From positions 1 to 18,898 of the forward strand of contig JAPKCL010000024.1 of the NCBI GenBank assembly GCA_028822955.1: a DNA stretch of 18,898 nt, given 5' to 3'. Shown in pieces: positions 1 through 8,616 of the stretch. The position numbers and the translations under genes are program-made. Position 1 is the first letter of the stretch. Each line of letters begins with the position of its first letter. The DNA comes from Candidatus Poseidoniaceae archaeon (GTDB lineage: Archaea > Thermoplasmatota > Poseidoniia > Poseidoniales > Poseidoniaceae). The notes beneath the pieces were generated by a model. The model was not told where the DNA came from. It saw only the letters and a list, made by a program, of their open reading frames with translations, and searched no databases.

Positions 1-71
1 ATCGAGCATATACCCATCATCAACCTTGGAAGTATAGTGTTGCACAGGTGGATGATGGGTATATGCTCGAT
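1..71. repeat. Perfect inverted repeat at the left edge (21-bp arms, 29-nt loop)
   Basis: Bases 1-21 are the exact reverse complement of bases 51-71, with a 29-base spacer between them. The arm may be longer, because it reaches the first base of the window. It lies inside the 3' part of the DUF2071 reading frame, which stays open through it. A perfect 21-bp palindrome within coding sequence at a sequence end is typical of a fold-back chimera from amplification or assembly, but a natural inverted repeat cannot be excluded. Confidence 0.9.
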
Positions 72-642
72 GCAATACCCCTTTATGCCATGTATACAAA
101 CTGTAACGCTCAAAGAGAAAATATTCGAGTGACCCTGGTACTGCTTGCTCGATTGGACCCGTACTTTCAGCAGTGCCAATCAGGGATTCGCCACCAACTT
201 TACGCTGCGATGACCATGAATACCGTCCATCCTTTTCGACGTGAACTTTGGCTTTTGCATAACGATATGGGAGGCCATATGAACGGGGGGCATGGAAGCA
301 TGTGACTCGGCTTTGTGCATCGAGGGTGAGGAACAAAATCCCAGGCACCCCATCTTTCGTGACATATGTACGGATATTAAATTCACCAAAGGTCGAGACA
401 AACGGAAGCCAAGGCAAACCTCTTGGACGAACTTTTTCCATTGTGAATGGAATGACACCGATGTAGGCATTTCCATTATGGAAGTCTATTTCTAGTCCTT
501 CAGGCATATAGCGTTGTAACAAGTCAGCATCGACTTTCCAATGCATGAAAGTTAAATCAATCCAATTCTGATGCAAAACACACTTTCGTTCGGGCATTGG
601 AAACGGAATATGGCTACAATCCAAGTTGTGAGTCGCTGCCAT
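1..642 (-). CDS. DUF2071 (YqjF-like) family protein, 3' end cut by the window edge
   Basis: An uninterrupted frame runs from an ATG at 642 to the window edge, 214 codons with no stop. The translation fits the DUF2071/YqjF family: an N-terminal W-x-D-L-T-F-M-H-W block, L-L-Q-R-Y-M-P-E-G-L-E-I-D, a G-x-x-P-F-T-M block, G-E-F-N-I-R-T-Y-V, then L-P-Y-R-Y-A-K-A and E-R-Y-S-L-Y-T-W near the end. Family members are usually about 230-250 residues, so little is missing. The molecular function of the family is not established. The start lies 37 bases after the stop of the ABA4-like gene, so it is probably the last gene of that operon. The final 17 or so codons run through the loop and left arm of the terminal inverted repeat and may be chimeric; the family call rests on the part before it. 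Confidence 0.8.
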   Translation of the reverse strand, partial: MAATHNLDCSHIPFPMPERKCVLHQNWIDLTFMHWKVDADLLQRYMPEGLEIDFHNGNAYIGVIPFTMEKVRPRGLPWLPFVSTFGEFNIRTYVTKDGVPGILFLTLDAQSRVTCFHAPRSYGLPYRYAKAKVHVEKDGRYSWSSQRKVGGESLIGTAESTGPIEQAVPGSLEYFLFERYSLYTWHKGVLHRAYTHHPPVQHYTSKVDDGYMLD

Positions 643-679
643 GGTTCTTGCAACAACTGTAGTGTCTTGAATACATCCT

Positions 680-1165
680 CTAAACCGTGATTGATTCAAC
701 CTGTTCCGAATTTGAAGCAATTGATTCCAAATCAGTCACCGACCAGGTCGAAAGTATTCCAACTAAGAAACCAAGCGGCCCCATCATCATACACAAGAAG
801 AGAACTGGAGTTGAAACATACATGGGCCGGTCTGCAGCCAGCATTCGAAGCCAAACATAGCGCCCAACAAACAAATCAAGAGCAAGCATGTGGAGCCATG
901 CCAAAGCGACCATACGGTCATTTGCAAAAAGTTCAACCACTATTTCTGGGGTTGGCATTTGGCTTGCAAAGGTGAAAATAACCTCTGGAGCATTTGGAAG
1001 TGCCAGAATCGCATATGGAATAAGGAGAGGAAGTATAGACCAACGTATATCCCCCACAAATCGTTTGGTAAGTTCGTGCTTTGGCATGAACCACAACATA
1101 ATCCAAAACGGTAGAATCAACACCGAAGAGACCCAAAACATTGCCACGGCGAGAGTATCCATCAT
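680..1165 (-). CDS. ABA4-like (DUF4281) integral membrane protein
   Basis: This 161-residue protein has four predicted membrane segments (about residues 5-27, 43-57, 86-108 and 117-140). The block A-W-L-H-M-L-A-L-D-L-F-V-G-R at 89-102 and the P-V-L-F-L-x4-G-P-L-G-F-L block at 120-134 are the signature of the DUF4281/ABA4 family. Plant ABA4 is needed for neoxanthin formation; the role of prokaryotic members is unknown, so a carotenoid or isoprenoid link here is only inference. The start ATG overlaps the stop of the upstream MMPL gene in an ATGA, implying translational coupling. A second ATG follows directly at 1162. The short tail after the last helix is polar. Confidence 0.8.
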   Translation of the reverse strand: MMDTLAVAMFWVSSVLILPFWIMLWFMPKHELTKRFVGDIRWSILPLLIPYAILALPNAPEVIFTFASQMPTPEIVVELFANDRMVALAWLHMLALDLFVGRYVWLRMLAADRPMYVSTPVLFLCMMMGPLGFLVGILSTWSVTDLESIASNSEQVESITV

Positions 1166-3939
1166 TCGGCCTCCCCTTGGGCTAATGCGAACTTTTCTGC
1201 ATCATGTTTGAGGAACGGTGTATAGAAGGCTGGAAGTAGAATCAAACTGGACAGTAATGCCAGAATGATCGCAACGACAAAGGCTTGACCGAACAGTCGT
1301 AATGGAAGCAATGCCGACAAATTGAGAACAGAAAATCCACCTGCGGTAGTGAGGGCTGCAGCGAACATCGCTCGACCAGTTGTAGCAGACGCATTGGTAA
1401 CCCACATCTCTTGAGAGGCCAGCGGATTATGCTCAACCTCTTCTTCGAGACGAACAGAAAAGTGAACCGCATAATCAACACCAAGTCCAAGTGACAAGGC
1501 ACCTATAGTGACTGTTTGGGCATTGATTTGATACCCTGTAAAGCCCATGATACCGTACACCCAACCGACGACCATCATCAATGGAATCCAGGAGACAAAA
1601 CCACGTGCAAGACCCTGCTTGAAGTTCTTCTGTCGAGCAGTATGAATCCCTACAAGCATACCTAAAATCACCAATGCAACAACTGAAGTGGAAATAACAG
1701 CCGATTCTGCCACATCTGCACTGGTTTGAGCAACGATGAGGCTACGGCCACCAATGCGAAGTGTAGCATCGCTGTCCAGAGAATCCTCAGTGTTCTGTAG
1801 TGCAAGGGTCAAACGGTCGTAAAGGTCAATGGTGGCTTGCCAATCGAGCGTCTCTGCTTGGAACGAGAGGACGGTTTGTTGACCGTCAGAAGACAAGACT
1901 GCCGAGGTTAACTGGCGGCCTGTCGAGTTTTCGAGAAGATAGGTAGAGAGTGATTGATAAGAGGCTGGACTTGATGCATCCAAATCTGTCATGAGTGTAT
2001 TCAGTACCGGGTCGCGCCCTTGAGCTTCAGCAAGTAAATTCCACAAACCGTTTGGGACACCGTTGACATCTTCACTTTGCAAGAGCATCGCTTCAGCAGC
2101 ATTCCAAGTCATCCTACCGTCATGTGAGATAACATCGGCATCAACGACCAGATACAACGGTGAACGACTGCTTTGGAAGTCATCAGAAAGCATCAAGAAA
2201 TCTCCTACAACGGGAATATCCTGATCCAATTGGTCACGTTGATCAAAACCAACTTCTAATTGTTGGAATCCGAAGTACATCGGGGTTAACAATAACACTG
2301 CGATTACGCCTACTTTCACTGGTTGAGTCGACAATCGGCCGATAGCAGATGATATACGGCCAATAGAGAGATTACTTGCTTTCGAGAGAGCAAGACGCTT
2401 CGGTGGGAACATCAACATCAATGCCGGTAAAGCCGTAATACTCAGTAAATAAACTACAAACAACCCAATAGCGATGACCGTTCCAAAGACTTGCAAAAAG
2501 GAAAGGGCTGAGAACCTGAATGAGAGAAAACCAACCATGTCTGTGAAAATGGCAATGACCAAAGCAATGGAAGTCAATACTGTCCCCCTGGTTACTGCGA
2601 TTTTTCGTGCTTCATATGAGAAGTCTTTCAGAGTCTCTCGTTCTATAGAATCTTGGCTGTCGAGATTTTGCATCTCTTCTCGAATCCGTAATACGACGTG
2701 AAGGCCGTAATCGACCCCGATGGCAAGCAATAAGACAGGAATTGAATTCATGGCTGCATTGAACACCATATTGACCCCCATGAATTGCAACCAGCCTGCT
2801 ACACCGTAGGTAGCAGCAATAGAAATGATCGTTAGGAAAGTGACGTAGGCTGTATCACGGACACTTCGGAAATTCAACCAAAGAATTCCTGCGAGAAGTA
2901 GCATTGCAGCACTGGTCAGCATGCCAATTTCTTTTCCAAGGTTACCATTGGCACCGATGGCAAGTTGTGAGAAAGAAAAGGTACGAACTTGTTCATTGCC
3001 TGCTGTGTCCGTCATGTTTCCTAACATTGAGAGGGACCAAGCATCAATATCGGCTTGAACATCATCCAGAACTTCATGGCCATAGTCAGAAGGCTCACTG
3101 CTAATGACCAAGGTCGTTAGAATTGGGCCCGAGAGATTCCATGGATCATTGCGGTTCTCGACCGGCATGCAACTCAAGATTGATTCGCGATAGTCAATAT
3201 TTTGAAGAACTGTGAGAGGAATCAATTGCCCATTCAAAGGCCCTGTGACAGCCATTATTTGACCGACTTCACCAGCATCTCTACCGACAGTTAGCCCTTC
3301 AAGTTGTCCGAGCAAAGTGCCCAATCGGGAAGAGAGGTTCTGACCCGAGTCCATTCGAGCGAGCCATTCACTTGGCTCATCAGGTGACCATGCTCTAAGG
3401 TCTACAGGAGTGACTGCTGAGACCTCTGGAATTGAAGACGATGCTGTGGAAACATTGCTCAAAGCAGCTTGTAATTGAGAAGAATTGGCAGTCTGAACTC
3501 CGCTTAATGCCGACTGAACCTCGTCAATCCATCCAGCCTGTGCTTCATCTTGCCAAAGTTGCCATTGAATGGCAGAACTTGCCATACCACTGTTGGCTTG
3601 AGTTCCGAATAATGGATAATGATGAGGCTTGAAGTCTTCATTCTCCAGCATCATGGCTTCAATTTCAGCAAGTTCGGTCCATGTTGTATTTTGAAGTAAG
3701 TCGCCTTGCTCAACGTCTTTGATGGTACGAACAAAATCCACTGATGCCTGATATTCAGATTCCAGTTGATTCAAGAGTTGTACATTCTCATCGTCAGGGA
3801 AAAAACCATCCTCACTGTTGTCAAATTGAAGATGCATTGCTCCACTCGAAAAACAGACGACAATCATCATGATGACTGCAAATGCTCTTTTTGGATATTC
3901 AACACTGGTTTGACTCATCCATGTAAAAGGATTTTTCAT
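1162..3939 (-). CDS. MMPL/RND-superfamily membrane exporter, two-module
   Basis: From the chosen start the protein has 925 residues and the duplicated RND layout: one N-terminal helix, a large external domain (about 40-320), a six-helix block (about 325-540), a second external domain (about 560-730) and a second six-helix block (about 735-915). Each block carries the family motif G-V-D-Y-x-x-H-x-x-x-R (around residues 408 and 820). MMPL proteins typically export lipids or other hydrophobic molecules using the proton gradient; the substrate here is unknown. The frame extends further upstream into the thiolase gene, but the ATG at 3939 is preferred because a good TATA box (3961-3970) lies 26 bases ahead, predicting a leaderless mRNA. 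The stop overlaps the start of the ABA4-like gene. MKNPFTW at the N-terminus fits the family's cytoplasmic lead-in. Confidence 0.9.
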   Translation of the reverse strand: MKNPFTWMSQTSVEYPKRAFAVIMMIVVCFSSGAMHLQFDNSEDGFFPDDENVQLLNQLESEYQASVDFVRTIKDVEQGDLLQNTTWTELAEIEAMMLENEDFKPHHYPLFGTQANSGMASSAIQWQLWQDEAQAGWIDEVQSALSGVQTANSSQLQAALSNVSTASSSIPEVSAVTPVDLRAWSPDEPSEWLARMDSGQNLSSRLGTLLGQLEGLTVGRDAGEVGQIMAVTGPLNGQLIPLTVLQNIDYRESILSCMPVENRNDPWNLSGPILTTLVISSEPSDYGHEVLDDVQADIDAWSLSMLGNMTDTAGNEQVRTFSFSQLAIGANGNLGKEIGMLTSAAMLLLAGILWLNFRSVRDTAYVTFLTIISIAATYGVAGWLQFMGVNMVFNAAMNSIPVLLLAIGVDYGLHVVLRIREEMQNLDSQDSIERETLKDFSYEARKIAVTRGTVLTSIALVIAIFTDMVGFLSFRFSALSFLQVFGTVIAIGLFVVYLLSITALPALMLMFPPKRLALSKASNLSIGRISSAIGRLSTQPVKVGVIAVLLLTPMYFGFQQLEVGFDQRDQLDQDIPVVGDFLMLSDDFQSSRSPLYLVVDADVISHDGRMTWNAAEAMLLQSEDVNGVPNGLWNLLAEAQGRDPVLNTLMTDLDASSPASYQSLSTYLLENSTGRQLTSAVLSSDGQQTVLSFQAETLDWQATIDLYDRLTLALQNTEDSLDSDATLRIGGRSLIVAQTSADVAESAVISTSVVALVILGMLVGIHTARQKNFKQGLARGFVSWIPLMMVVGWVYGIMGFTGYQINAQTVTIGALSLGLGVDYAVHFSVRLEEEVEHNPLASQEMWVTNASATTGRAMFAAALTTAGGFSVLNLSALLPLRLFGQAFVVAIILALLSSLILLPAFYTPFLKHDAEKFALAQGEAE

Positions 3940-3960
3940 AAACCGTGCTGCGAGAATCAG

Positions 3961-3970
3961 TTTATATATT
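3961..3970 (-). promoter_or_regulatory. TATA box for the MMPL exporter operon
   Basis: On the minus strand the sequence reads AATATATAAA inside the 3' end region of the thiolase gene downstream of its neighbours, centred 26 bases before the ATG at 3939. That spacing places the transcription start on or next to the start codon, as in archaeal leaderless genes. Confidence 0.6.
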
Positions 3971-4016
3971 CGTGTTTGAAGAATGCTCAACCAAGTTCTT
4001 TTGGAAAGAAAGCCCT

Positions 4017-5237
4017 TCACAGCGATTCGATAACAATGGCAATACCTTGCCCGCCACCAATGCATGCGGTTGCAACACCATAGCGTCCGCCACAGCGCTT
4101 CAATTCATAGGCAAGGGTGAGAACCAAACGTGTCCCTGTTGCTGCAAGTGGATGGCCCAAACCAACAGCACCACCGTTGACATTGACCTTCTCCACATCG
4201 ATTTCGAGGTCCTTGATACAAGCGACTGCTTGCCCTGCGAAGGCTTCATTGATTTCCCACCGGTCAATATCGTCAGTTGTTAGCCCTGCCTTTTCCAAAG
4301 CCTTACGAGATGAAGGAACTGGACCATAGGCCATGATAGCAGGTTCAAGTCCAACGATTCCCCAAGAGACAATTCGAGCCAATGGAGCATCGCCATCGGC
4401 TTCTGCCTGAGATGCTGACTTAATGACAACAGCCGCTGCACCATCGACTACGCCAGAGGCATTCCCCGCTGTAACAAAAGAATCGGGTCCAAAAGCAGTC
4501 GGAAGTTTTGCTAATGATTCTGCAGTTGTATTCTTGACGACGTGATCTTCGTCTTTGTGAGTTACAACGGTATCTCCTCGACGACCCTTGATGGTCACTG
4601 CGACTATTTCTTGCTCAAACACATCGTTTTCTATTGAAGCGGTGGTTCGAGCATGTGAGCGTGCAGCATATGCATCAATTTCTTCACGAGTGATTCCTTT
4701 TCGGTTGCATAATTCATCCGAAGTTTGAGCCATGAATAAGCCACATGTCATGTCTTGAAGATTCGTCATCATGTAATCTTCGACTGGAGGTGAACGGCCA
4801 AGTCTCCAACCTTCACGAGCACCCCGCATAACGTGAGGGGCTTGACTGAGGTTTTCCATTCCACCAGACACGACGGTCGCTGCTTCTCCAAGCATGATCA
4901 TCTGTGCACCGGTAATAATCGATTGAACTCCTGACCCACAGATTCGAGAGAGTGTGAGCATTGGTACTTCCTGAGGGATACCGCCTTTGAGGCCTGCATG
5001 GCGTGAACCAAAGATCGATTGTGAACATGTCTGTAAAGCATAGCCCATGACAACATGGTCAACAGATGAAGGGTCTGTACCGGTCTTTTCAAGCGCTCCT
5101 TTAATTGCCAAACCACCGAGGTCTTGGGCAGTCATCGACTTCAATAATCCACCTTGTTTACCATCGCCACGCTTTCCGCCAACCCATTCACAAAAAGGTG
5201 TTCTTGCTCCGCCAATAATGACTACATCATCTGCCAT
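4017..5237 (-). CDS. Thiolase (acetyl-CoA acetyltransferase family)
   Basis: This 406-residue protein is full length for the thiolase family. It starts V-V-I-I-G-G-A-R-T-P-F. The nucleophilic cysteine is C100 in R-I-C-G-S-G, the substrate-binding N-E-A-F lies near residue 330, the histidine is H362 in G-G-A-V-G-L-G-H-P-L-A-A-T-G, and the second catalytic cysteine is C392 in C-I-G-G-G-Q-G. All catalytic residues are present, so it should cleave or form 3-ketoacyl-CoA. The first half of the family consensus suggests a soluble type I thiolase, but whether it serves fatty-acid breakdown or acetoacetyl-CoA synthesis cannot be told from the sequence. It starts 30 bases after the stop of the second GIDE-like gene and precedes the MMPL exporter by 77 bases. 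No strong TATA box is visible in front of it, so it may be co-transcribed with the GIDE-like genes. Confidence 0.93.
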   Translation of the reverse strand: MADDVVIIGGARTPFCEWVGGKRGDGKQGGLLKSMTAQDLGGLAIKGALEKTGTDPSSVDHVVMGYALQTCSQSIFGSRHAGLKGGIPQEVPMLTLSRICGSGVQSIITGAQMIMLGEAATVVSGGMENLSQAPHVMRGAREGWRLGRSPPVEDYMMTNLQDMTCGLFMAQTSDELCNRKGITREEIDAYAARSHARTTASIENDVFEQEIVAVTIKGRRGDTVVTHKDEDHVVKNTTAESLAKLPTAFGPDSFVTAGNASGVVDGAAAVVIKSASQAEADGDAPLARIVSWGIVGLEPAIMAYGPVPSSRKALEKAGLTTDDIDRWEINEAFAGQAVACIKDLEIDVEKVNVNGGAVGLGHPLAATGTRLVLTLAYELKRCGGRYGVATACIGGGQGIAIVIESL

Positions 5238-5267
5238 GCTACTACCAAAGCGTAACGATTGATAACT

Positions 5268-6641
5268 TCATACTATTCCGAGCATGAAAAACACGCCGAG
5301 GTATAAAACCGGCAAGTAGAGGGTTTCTATTAGTGAATATGAATAGGCAAGAATACTGTATTCAGTGCCTTGAATCATTATCAATTCCTGACCAGGTGGG
5401 TCGACATTACCAATTACTTTCAAAATTGAATTTCCAAGCATACCATCGAGTTTCTCTTCCGCAAGTTCAGAATTCGTACGAGATGCCACTTCACCATGAA
5501 TGTACAAGGGGTCGCCCAACCTCAATCCGTAAAGTGTCCAACGTGTAGTGCCTATATCCCATACATTGAGTGGTACTTGATAGTGGATTCGTTCAAACAT
5601 CGAAGGTTCAACGCGAATTCCACCGCTTCCATCGTGTAGGATAAAAGGCACTCCTCCACTTTGTCGAGCAGATTCGTGCGAATGAGGTTCGACAATATTG
5701 AACAGATTCTGATAGAGTGAATCCAAAAGTTTATTCGTTTTTCCAAGAATATAGAAGAAAAGATTCCGTTGAGCCCAATCGGGAATATCACCCTGAGCTG
5801 GGAAATCTTCACGTACCCATTCATAACAAACAACATCTTCACATGTCATTTCTGGATTATCATCGACAAATATTTTCAAAGCGCCGTGGGGGCCTGGTCT
5901 TGCTTGCCCAATCAATTCGGCTTCACCAACTGCAACAGAACGTACAAGGGAAGTTTGCATGTCAACCATTTGCATGTTCGTAATTGATTTTGATAAGGAT
6001 GCAAGGAAGTAAATGACATAATACAAGAATGCAATTATGAGAATAATTCCAAAGAATATGCCCAATGCCTGACTCGACGTGAAATCAATTAAGAACGCAA
6101 AAAGAGAGAAAAATGTTTCAATATGATATTTTACAATCAAAGCAGCACCCCAAAATTGGAGCATAATCAATCCGAGTGTGAAATACACTGCACGAAGCGT
6201 GAAAAGAGGTGGTCTCGGTGCACCAACCATAAACGGGTGCTCAAAAAGTATGGAATTATTAGGATCTGCATCATAGGGTTTTTTCCAGTTCCAAACGTAT
6301 TTGCTCGGCGTAGGGAAATGCCACTCCCCTGCATTATTTTTCAAGCCATCCAAACTTTCAGGAAGCCAGAACCGTTCAAAACTAAAGCCTCGTTCCTCGG
6401 CATACTTACGAAGATATTCTTGGTTACCGGCTTTGGTTTTGAACTCCTCAAGTTCTTGAGCAAATGGGTGAGGGGTGTTCAAAAAGAGAAGCATAAGACC
6501 GAAAAAGCCCCAGAACGGGCTGTAGAAAAAGCCGAAAACAAAGAGCAGTGCCCCAAGAGCCCACCCAATCCACATCTCTTGATTATAGGGTAGACTGACA
6601 ACAAAAAACCCGCCGTCTAACTCTGGCGCTTTGCCATCCAT
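5268..6641 (-). CDS. GIDE/BAM-like domain membrane protein, copy 2
   Basis: From the ATG at 6641 this is 457 residues, the same length as its upstream paralogue. Both begin with L-[DN]-x-G-F-F...P-Y...W-I-G-W, have two N-terminal helices (about 25-56), a soluble stretch rich in aromatics containing an E-H-P-x-x-V-G-x-P-x-P motif, two more helices (about 150-172 and 190-216), and then a large domain ending in a C-terminal helix. That domain opens with T-S-L-V-R-S-V-A-V-G-E-A-E-L-I-G-Q and contains P-F-I-L-H-D-G-S-G-G-I-R-V, which match the GIDE domain known from eukaryotic MUL1-type E3 ligases and many prokaryotic proteins. There is no RING finger, so a ligase activity is not supported. A TTG at 6686 would give a longer form overlapping the previous stop; the paralogue alignment favours 6641. 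Function unknown. Confidence 0.75.
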   Translation of the reverse strand: MDGKAPELDGGFFVVSLPYNQEMWIGWALGALLFVFGFFYSPFWGFFGLMLLFLNTPHPFAQELEEFKTKAGNQEYLRKYAEERGFSFERFWLPESLDGLKNNAGEWHFPTPSKYVWNWKKPYDADPNNSILFEHPFMVGAPRPPLFTLRAVYFTLGLIMLQFWGAALIVKYHIETFFSLFAFLIDFTSSQALGIFFGIILIIAFLYYVIYFLASLSKSITNMQMVDMQTSLVRSVAVGEAELIGQARPGPHGALKIFVDDNPEMTCEDVVCYEWVREDFPAQGDIPDWAQRNLFFYILGKTNKLLDSLYQNLFNIVEPHSHESARQSGGVPFILHDGSGGIRVEPSMFERIHYQVPLNVWDIGTTRWTLYGLRLGDPLYIHGEVASRTNSELAEEKLDGMLGNSILKVIGNVDPPGQELIMIQGTEYSILAYSYSLIETLYLPVLYLGVFFMLGIV

Positions 6642-6682
6642 ACCAAATGGTTCCCTACACAGGACTTGAAGTCTGTGGTGAT

Positions 6683-8056
6683 TCAAAGTAAGGAATACAT
6701 GCTAATCCCACAAAGAAGGCAGACGATTGGCATGAGAAGTAGTTCAGCCGAAGAACGAATCGTTCCTAAATTTGCGAGTTCAGTCCCACGTTGGAGGTTT
6801 GCTTTCATACCAGGGGAATTCTCACCGTGAACTGAAATTGCTGTGTGCCCGATGGACCCATCAAGACCTTCACTAGCAAGTTCGTCTCTTGAACGAGGTT
6901 TGACCATACCCAAAAGGTAGATTGGATTACCGATTCGAAGTGCATAAGCAGTCCAACGATGCTTACGAACATCTCCGTCGCTAAAGAGGCGGGCAGCAAA
7001 TTCCGTTTTGAAATGGTCACGGAGTGTATCTGCATGGTTTGAAGTCCATTGCTTGACGAAATTACCGAAATTCTTTTTCTTGAAGGTGCCGGATTCAACT
7101 CGAATGGCGCCAGTGCCATCATGAAGCATGAAAGGAACATGGCCGTGATCGGACCGAATACTACGCCAATTACAGACTTCTTTGGTTGTTGTATTTCCTT
7201 CAGAGTCTGTTGAAGTTTCTTGTCGACATACATACACTTCATATTCCCACCTGAAATCAACACATCCAGGTATCATGCGGCGTGGATTTCCATCAACGAC
7301 TACATTGATCCATTGCTCAGGTGCTGGACGAATCTGCCCGACGAGTTCTGCTGAACCGACGGATACCGAACGTACCAAAGAAGTAGGTGTGTCAATCATT
7401 TGTTGTTGCCTTTTATGTTGAAAGAACCCGACAATAAGCCATATAGCGCCAATGATGGTCATGAGAAGAGGAGCATAGGTGAAAGAGGCCGCATCAGCCG
7501 TTAGTGTTCCGTCGTCAATCTGTTTTTGTTCATCAACCACGAGCATTCCAATGCTGATAGCAAGGGTGATGATAAACAGAATCATGCTGACCCCAAACGT
7601 TGCGAATGTTGCTGGAATAGGCGTTCCCACTTTTGTTGGGTGTTCTGGGAGTGCGGAACCGTCTCCATCTTGGGCATAACGATCCTCTTTATTCCAAGTT
7701 GAGGGCCCAGGGGCAGGAAGAATCCAATCGCTTGGGTCATTGGTTGGACTGTAAGAAGAACGCCCAAAGAACCAAGATTCCATTTCATAACCGTTTTTTA
7801 GTGCAGCCTCTTCTAAATCGTCTGGTTGTGGTGCGTTTTTACGGACGTTATGAAGGTCGGTTTCAAGTGAGGCAGGTGATACCAGGGCAATAACGAAAAA
7901 CCCGATGGCAGCAACGATTCCTCCTCCATCGATGAAAGTAATTAGGCCTCCGATGACCATCAAAAGTCCAATGACCCAGCCAATCCAATTGACCCAGTGA
8001 TAAGGTACTGTAAAATGAAAAAAGCCTCTATTGAGATTCACACCATCGAGTGACAT
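6683..8056 (-). CDS. GIDE/BAM-like domain membrane protein, copy 1
   Basis: The 457-residue protein has helices at about 22-41, 46-62, 148-173, 194-212 and 438-455. The GIDE-like domain (about 222-425) starts T-P-T-S-L-V-R-S-V-S-V-G-S-A-E-L-V-G-Q and includes C-V-D-F-R-W-E-Y-E-V (265-274), W-R-S-I (297-300), and P-F-M-L-H-D-G-T-G-A-I-R-V (308-320). In MUL1 this domain sits next to a membrane and faces the intermembrane space; prokaryotic relatives are uncharacterised. No zinc-binding RING motif follows. The ATG at 8056 is preceded by G-G-G-A-G and by a TATA-like TTTATCGC 26 bases upstream, so this is the first gene of a unit that probably includes copy 2, whose start lies 41 bases after this stop. 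Confidence 0.78.
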   Translation of the reverse strand: MSLDGVNLNRGFFHFTVPYHWVNWIGWVIGLLMVIGGLITFIDGGGIVAAIGFFVIALVSPASLETDLHNVRKNAPQPDDLEEAALKNGYEMESWFFGRSSYSPTNDPSDWILPAPGPSTWNKEDRYAQDGDGSALPEHPTKVGTPIPATFATFGVSMILFIITLAISIGMLVVDEQKQIDDGTLTADAASFTYAPLLMTIIGAIWLIVGFFQHKRQQQMIDTPTSLVRSVSVGSAELVGQIRPAPEQWINVVVDGNPRRMIPGCVDFRWEYEVYVCRQETSTDSEGNTTTKEVCNWRSIRSDHGHVPFMLHDGTGAIRVESGTFKKKNFGNFVKQWTSNHADTLRDHFKTEFAARLFSDGDVRKHRWTAYALRIGNPIYLLGMVKPRSRDELASEGLDGSIGHTAISVHGENSPGMKANLQRGTELANLGTIRSSAELLLMPIVCLLCGISMYSLL

Positions 8057-8083
8057 AACACTCCCAATGAAAGAGGCGATAAA
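8054..8083 (-). promoter_or_regulatory. Promoter and leader of GIDE-like copy 1 (shared motif)
   Basis: On the minus strand: TTTATCGC (8076-8083), two bases, CTTTCA (8068-8073), two bases, then GGGAGTGTTATG (8054-8065), whose last three bases are the start codon. The same three blocks, in the same order, precede the 147-residue protein gene at 11136-11174. TTTATC is a plausible TATA element at the right distance, and GGGAG could serve as a ribosome binding site. Confidence 0.5.
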
Positions 8084-8110
8084 GAAGTACCTACTCGATT
8101 ACCGTTCTAT

Positions 8111-8599
8111 TTACTTGGTTGGCGTGGCAAGAATTCCGAATACTTTGACGAGGATTCGCTTCTCTCGACAACCATCAAATTCAGCATAGTGAATTTGTTC
8201 CCACGTGCCAAGATGGAGTTGTCCATTTCGAACCGGCATCGTCACTTGTTGCCCGAGGAGTTGGCGTTTCAAATGTGCATCGCCGTTATCCTCTCCAGTG
8301 CGGTGATGATGATACTCCTCGCCTTCTCGACCGTCACGGCCATAAAATGGTGCGACTTTGTCGAGCCATTTCATAATGTCATGATGTAAACCGTGTTCAA
8401 GATCATTAACGTAACAAGATGCAGTAATATGCATAGGATTGACCAGAACAAGCCCGTCATGGATACCGCTTTCTGCTACAATGCGTTCAACATCTTGCGT
8501 AATACAGCGGATTTCATACCGTTCATCCGTATTGATCCATAATTCTTCGACATAGGTGGCTGCGTGTCCTGTAATGAGTTCGCCCATAGACAGGCTCAT
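8111..8599 (-). CDS. yjbQ: YjbQ family protein (UPF0047)
   Basis: This 162-residue protein matches the YjbQ family along its whole length: G-L-V-L-V-N-P-M-H-I-T-A-S (49-61, with H57 in the conserved histidine position), N-D-L-E-H-G-L-H-H-D (65-74), Y-H-H-H...D-N-G-D-A-H-L-K (96-111), the G-Q-L-H-L-G-T-W block (126-133) and the E-F-D-G block (140-143). Members of this family are annotated as secondary thiamine-phosphate synthases because one member complements a thiE defect; the true physiological reaction is not settled. The first ATG (8599) is used; a second ATG in frame at 8587 is also possible. It stands between the GIDE-like pair and a membrane protein of unknown function, 17 bases from the latter's stop, so it may be co-transcribed with it. 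Confidence 0.92.
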   Translation of the reverse strand: MSLSMGELITGHAATYVEELWINTDERYEIRCITQDVERIVAESGIHDGLVLVNPMHITASCYVNDLEHGLHHDIMKWLDKVAPFYGRDGREGEEYHHHRTGEDNGDAHLKRQLLGQQVTMPVRNGQLHLGTWEQIHYAEFDGCREKRILVKVFGILATPTK

Positions 8600-8616
8600 G
8601 ACCCAGTAGTTGTTGA

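Noticed and set aside
180..476. Minus-strand frame of 98 codons and plus-strand frames at 48-495
   Set aside because: The DUF2071 frame on the minus strand, in a different register, shows family motifs over the same bases, so these are shadows.
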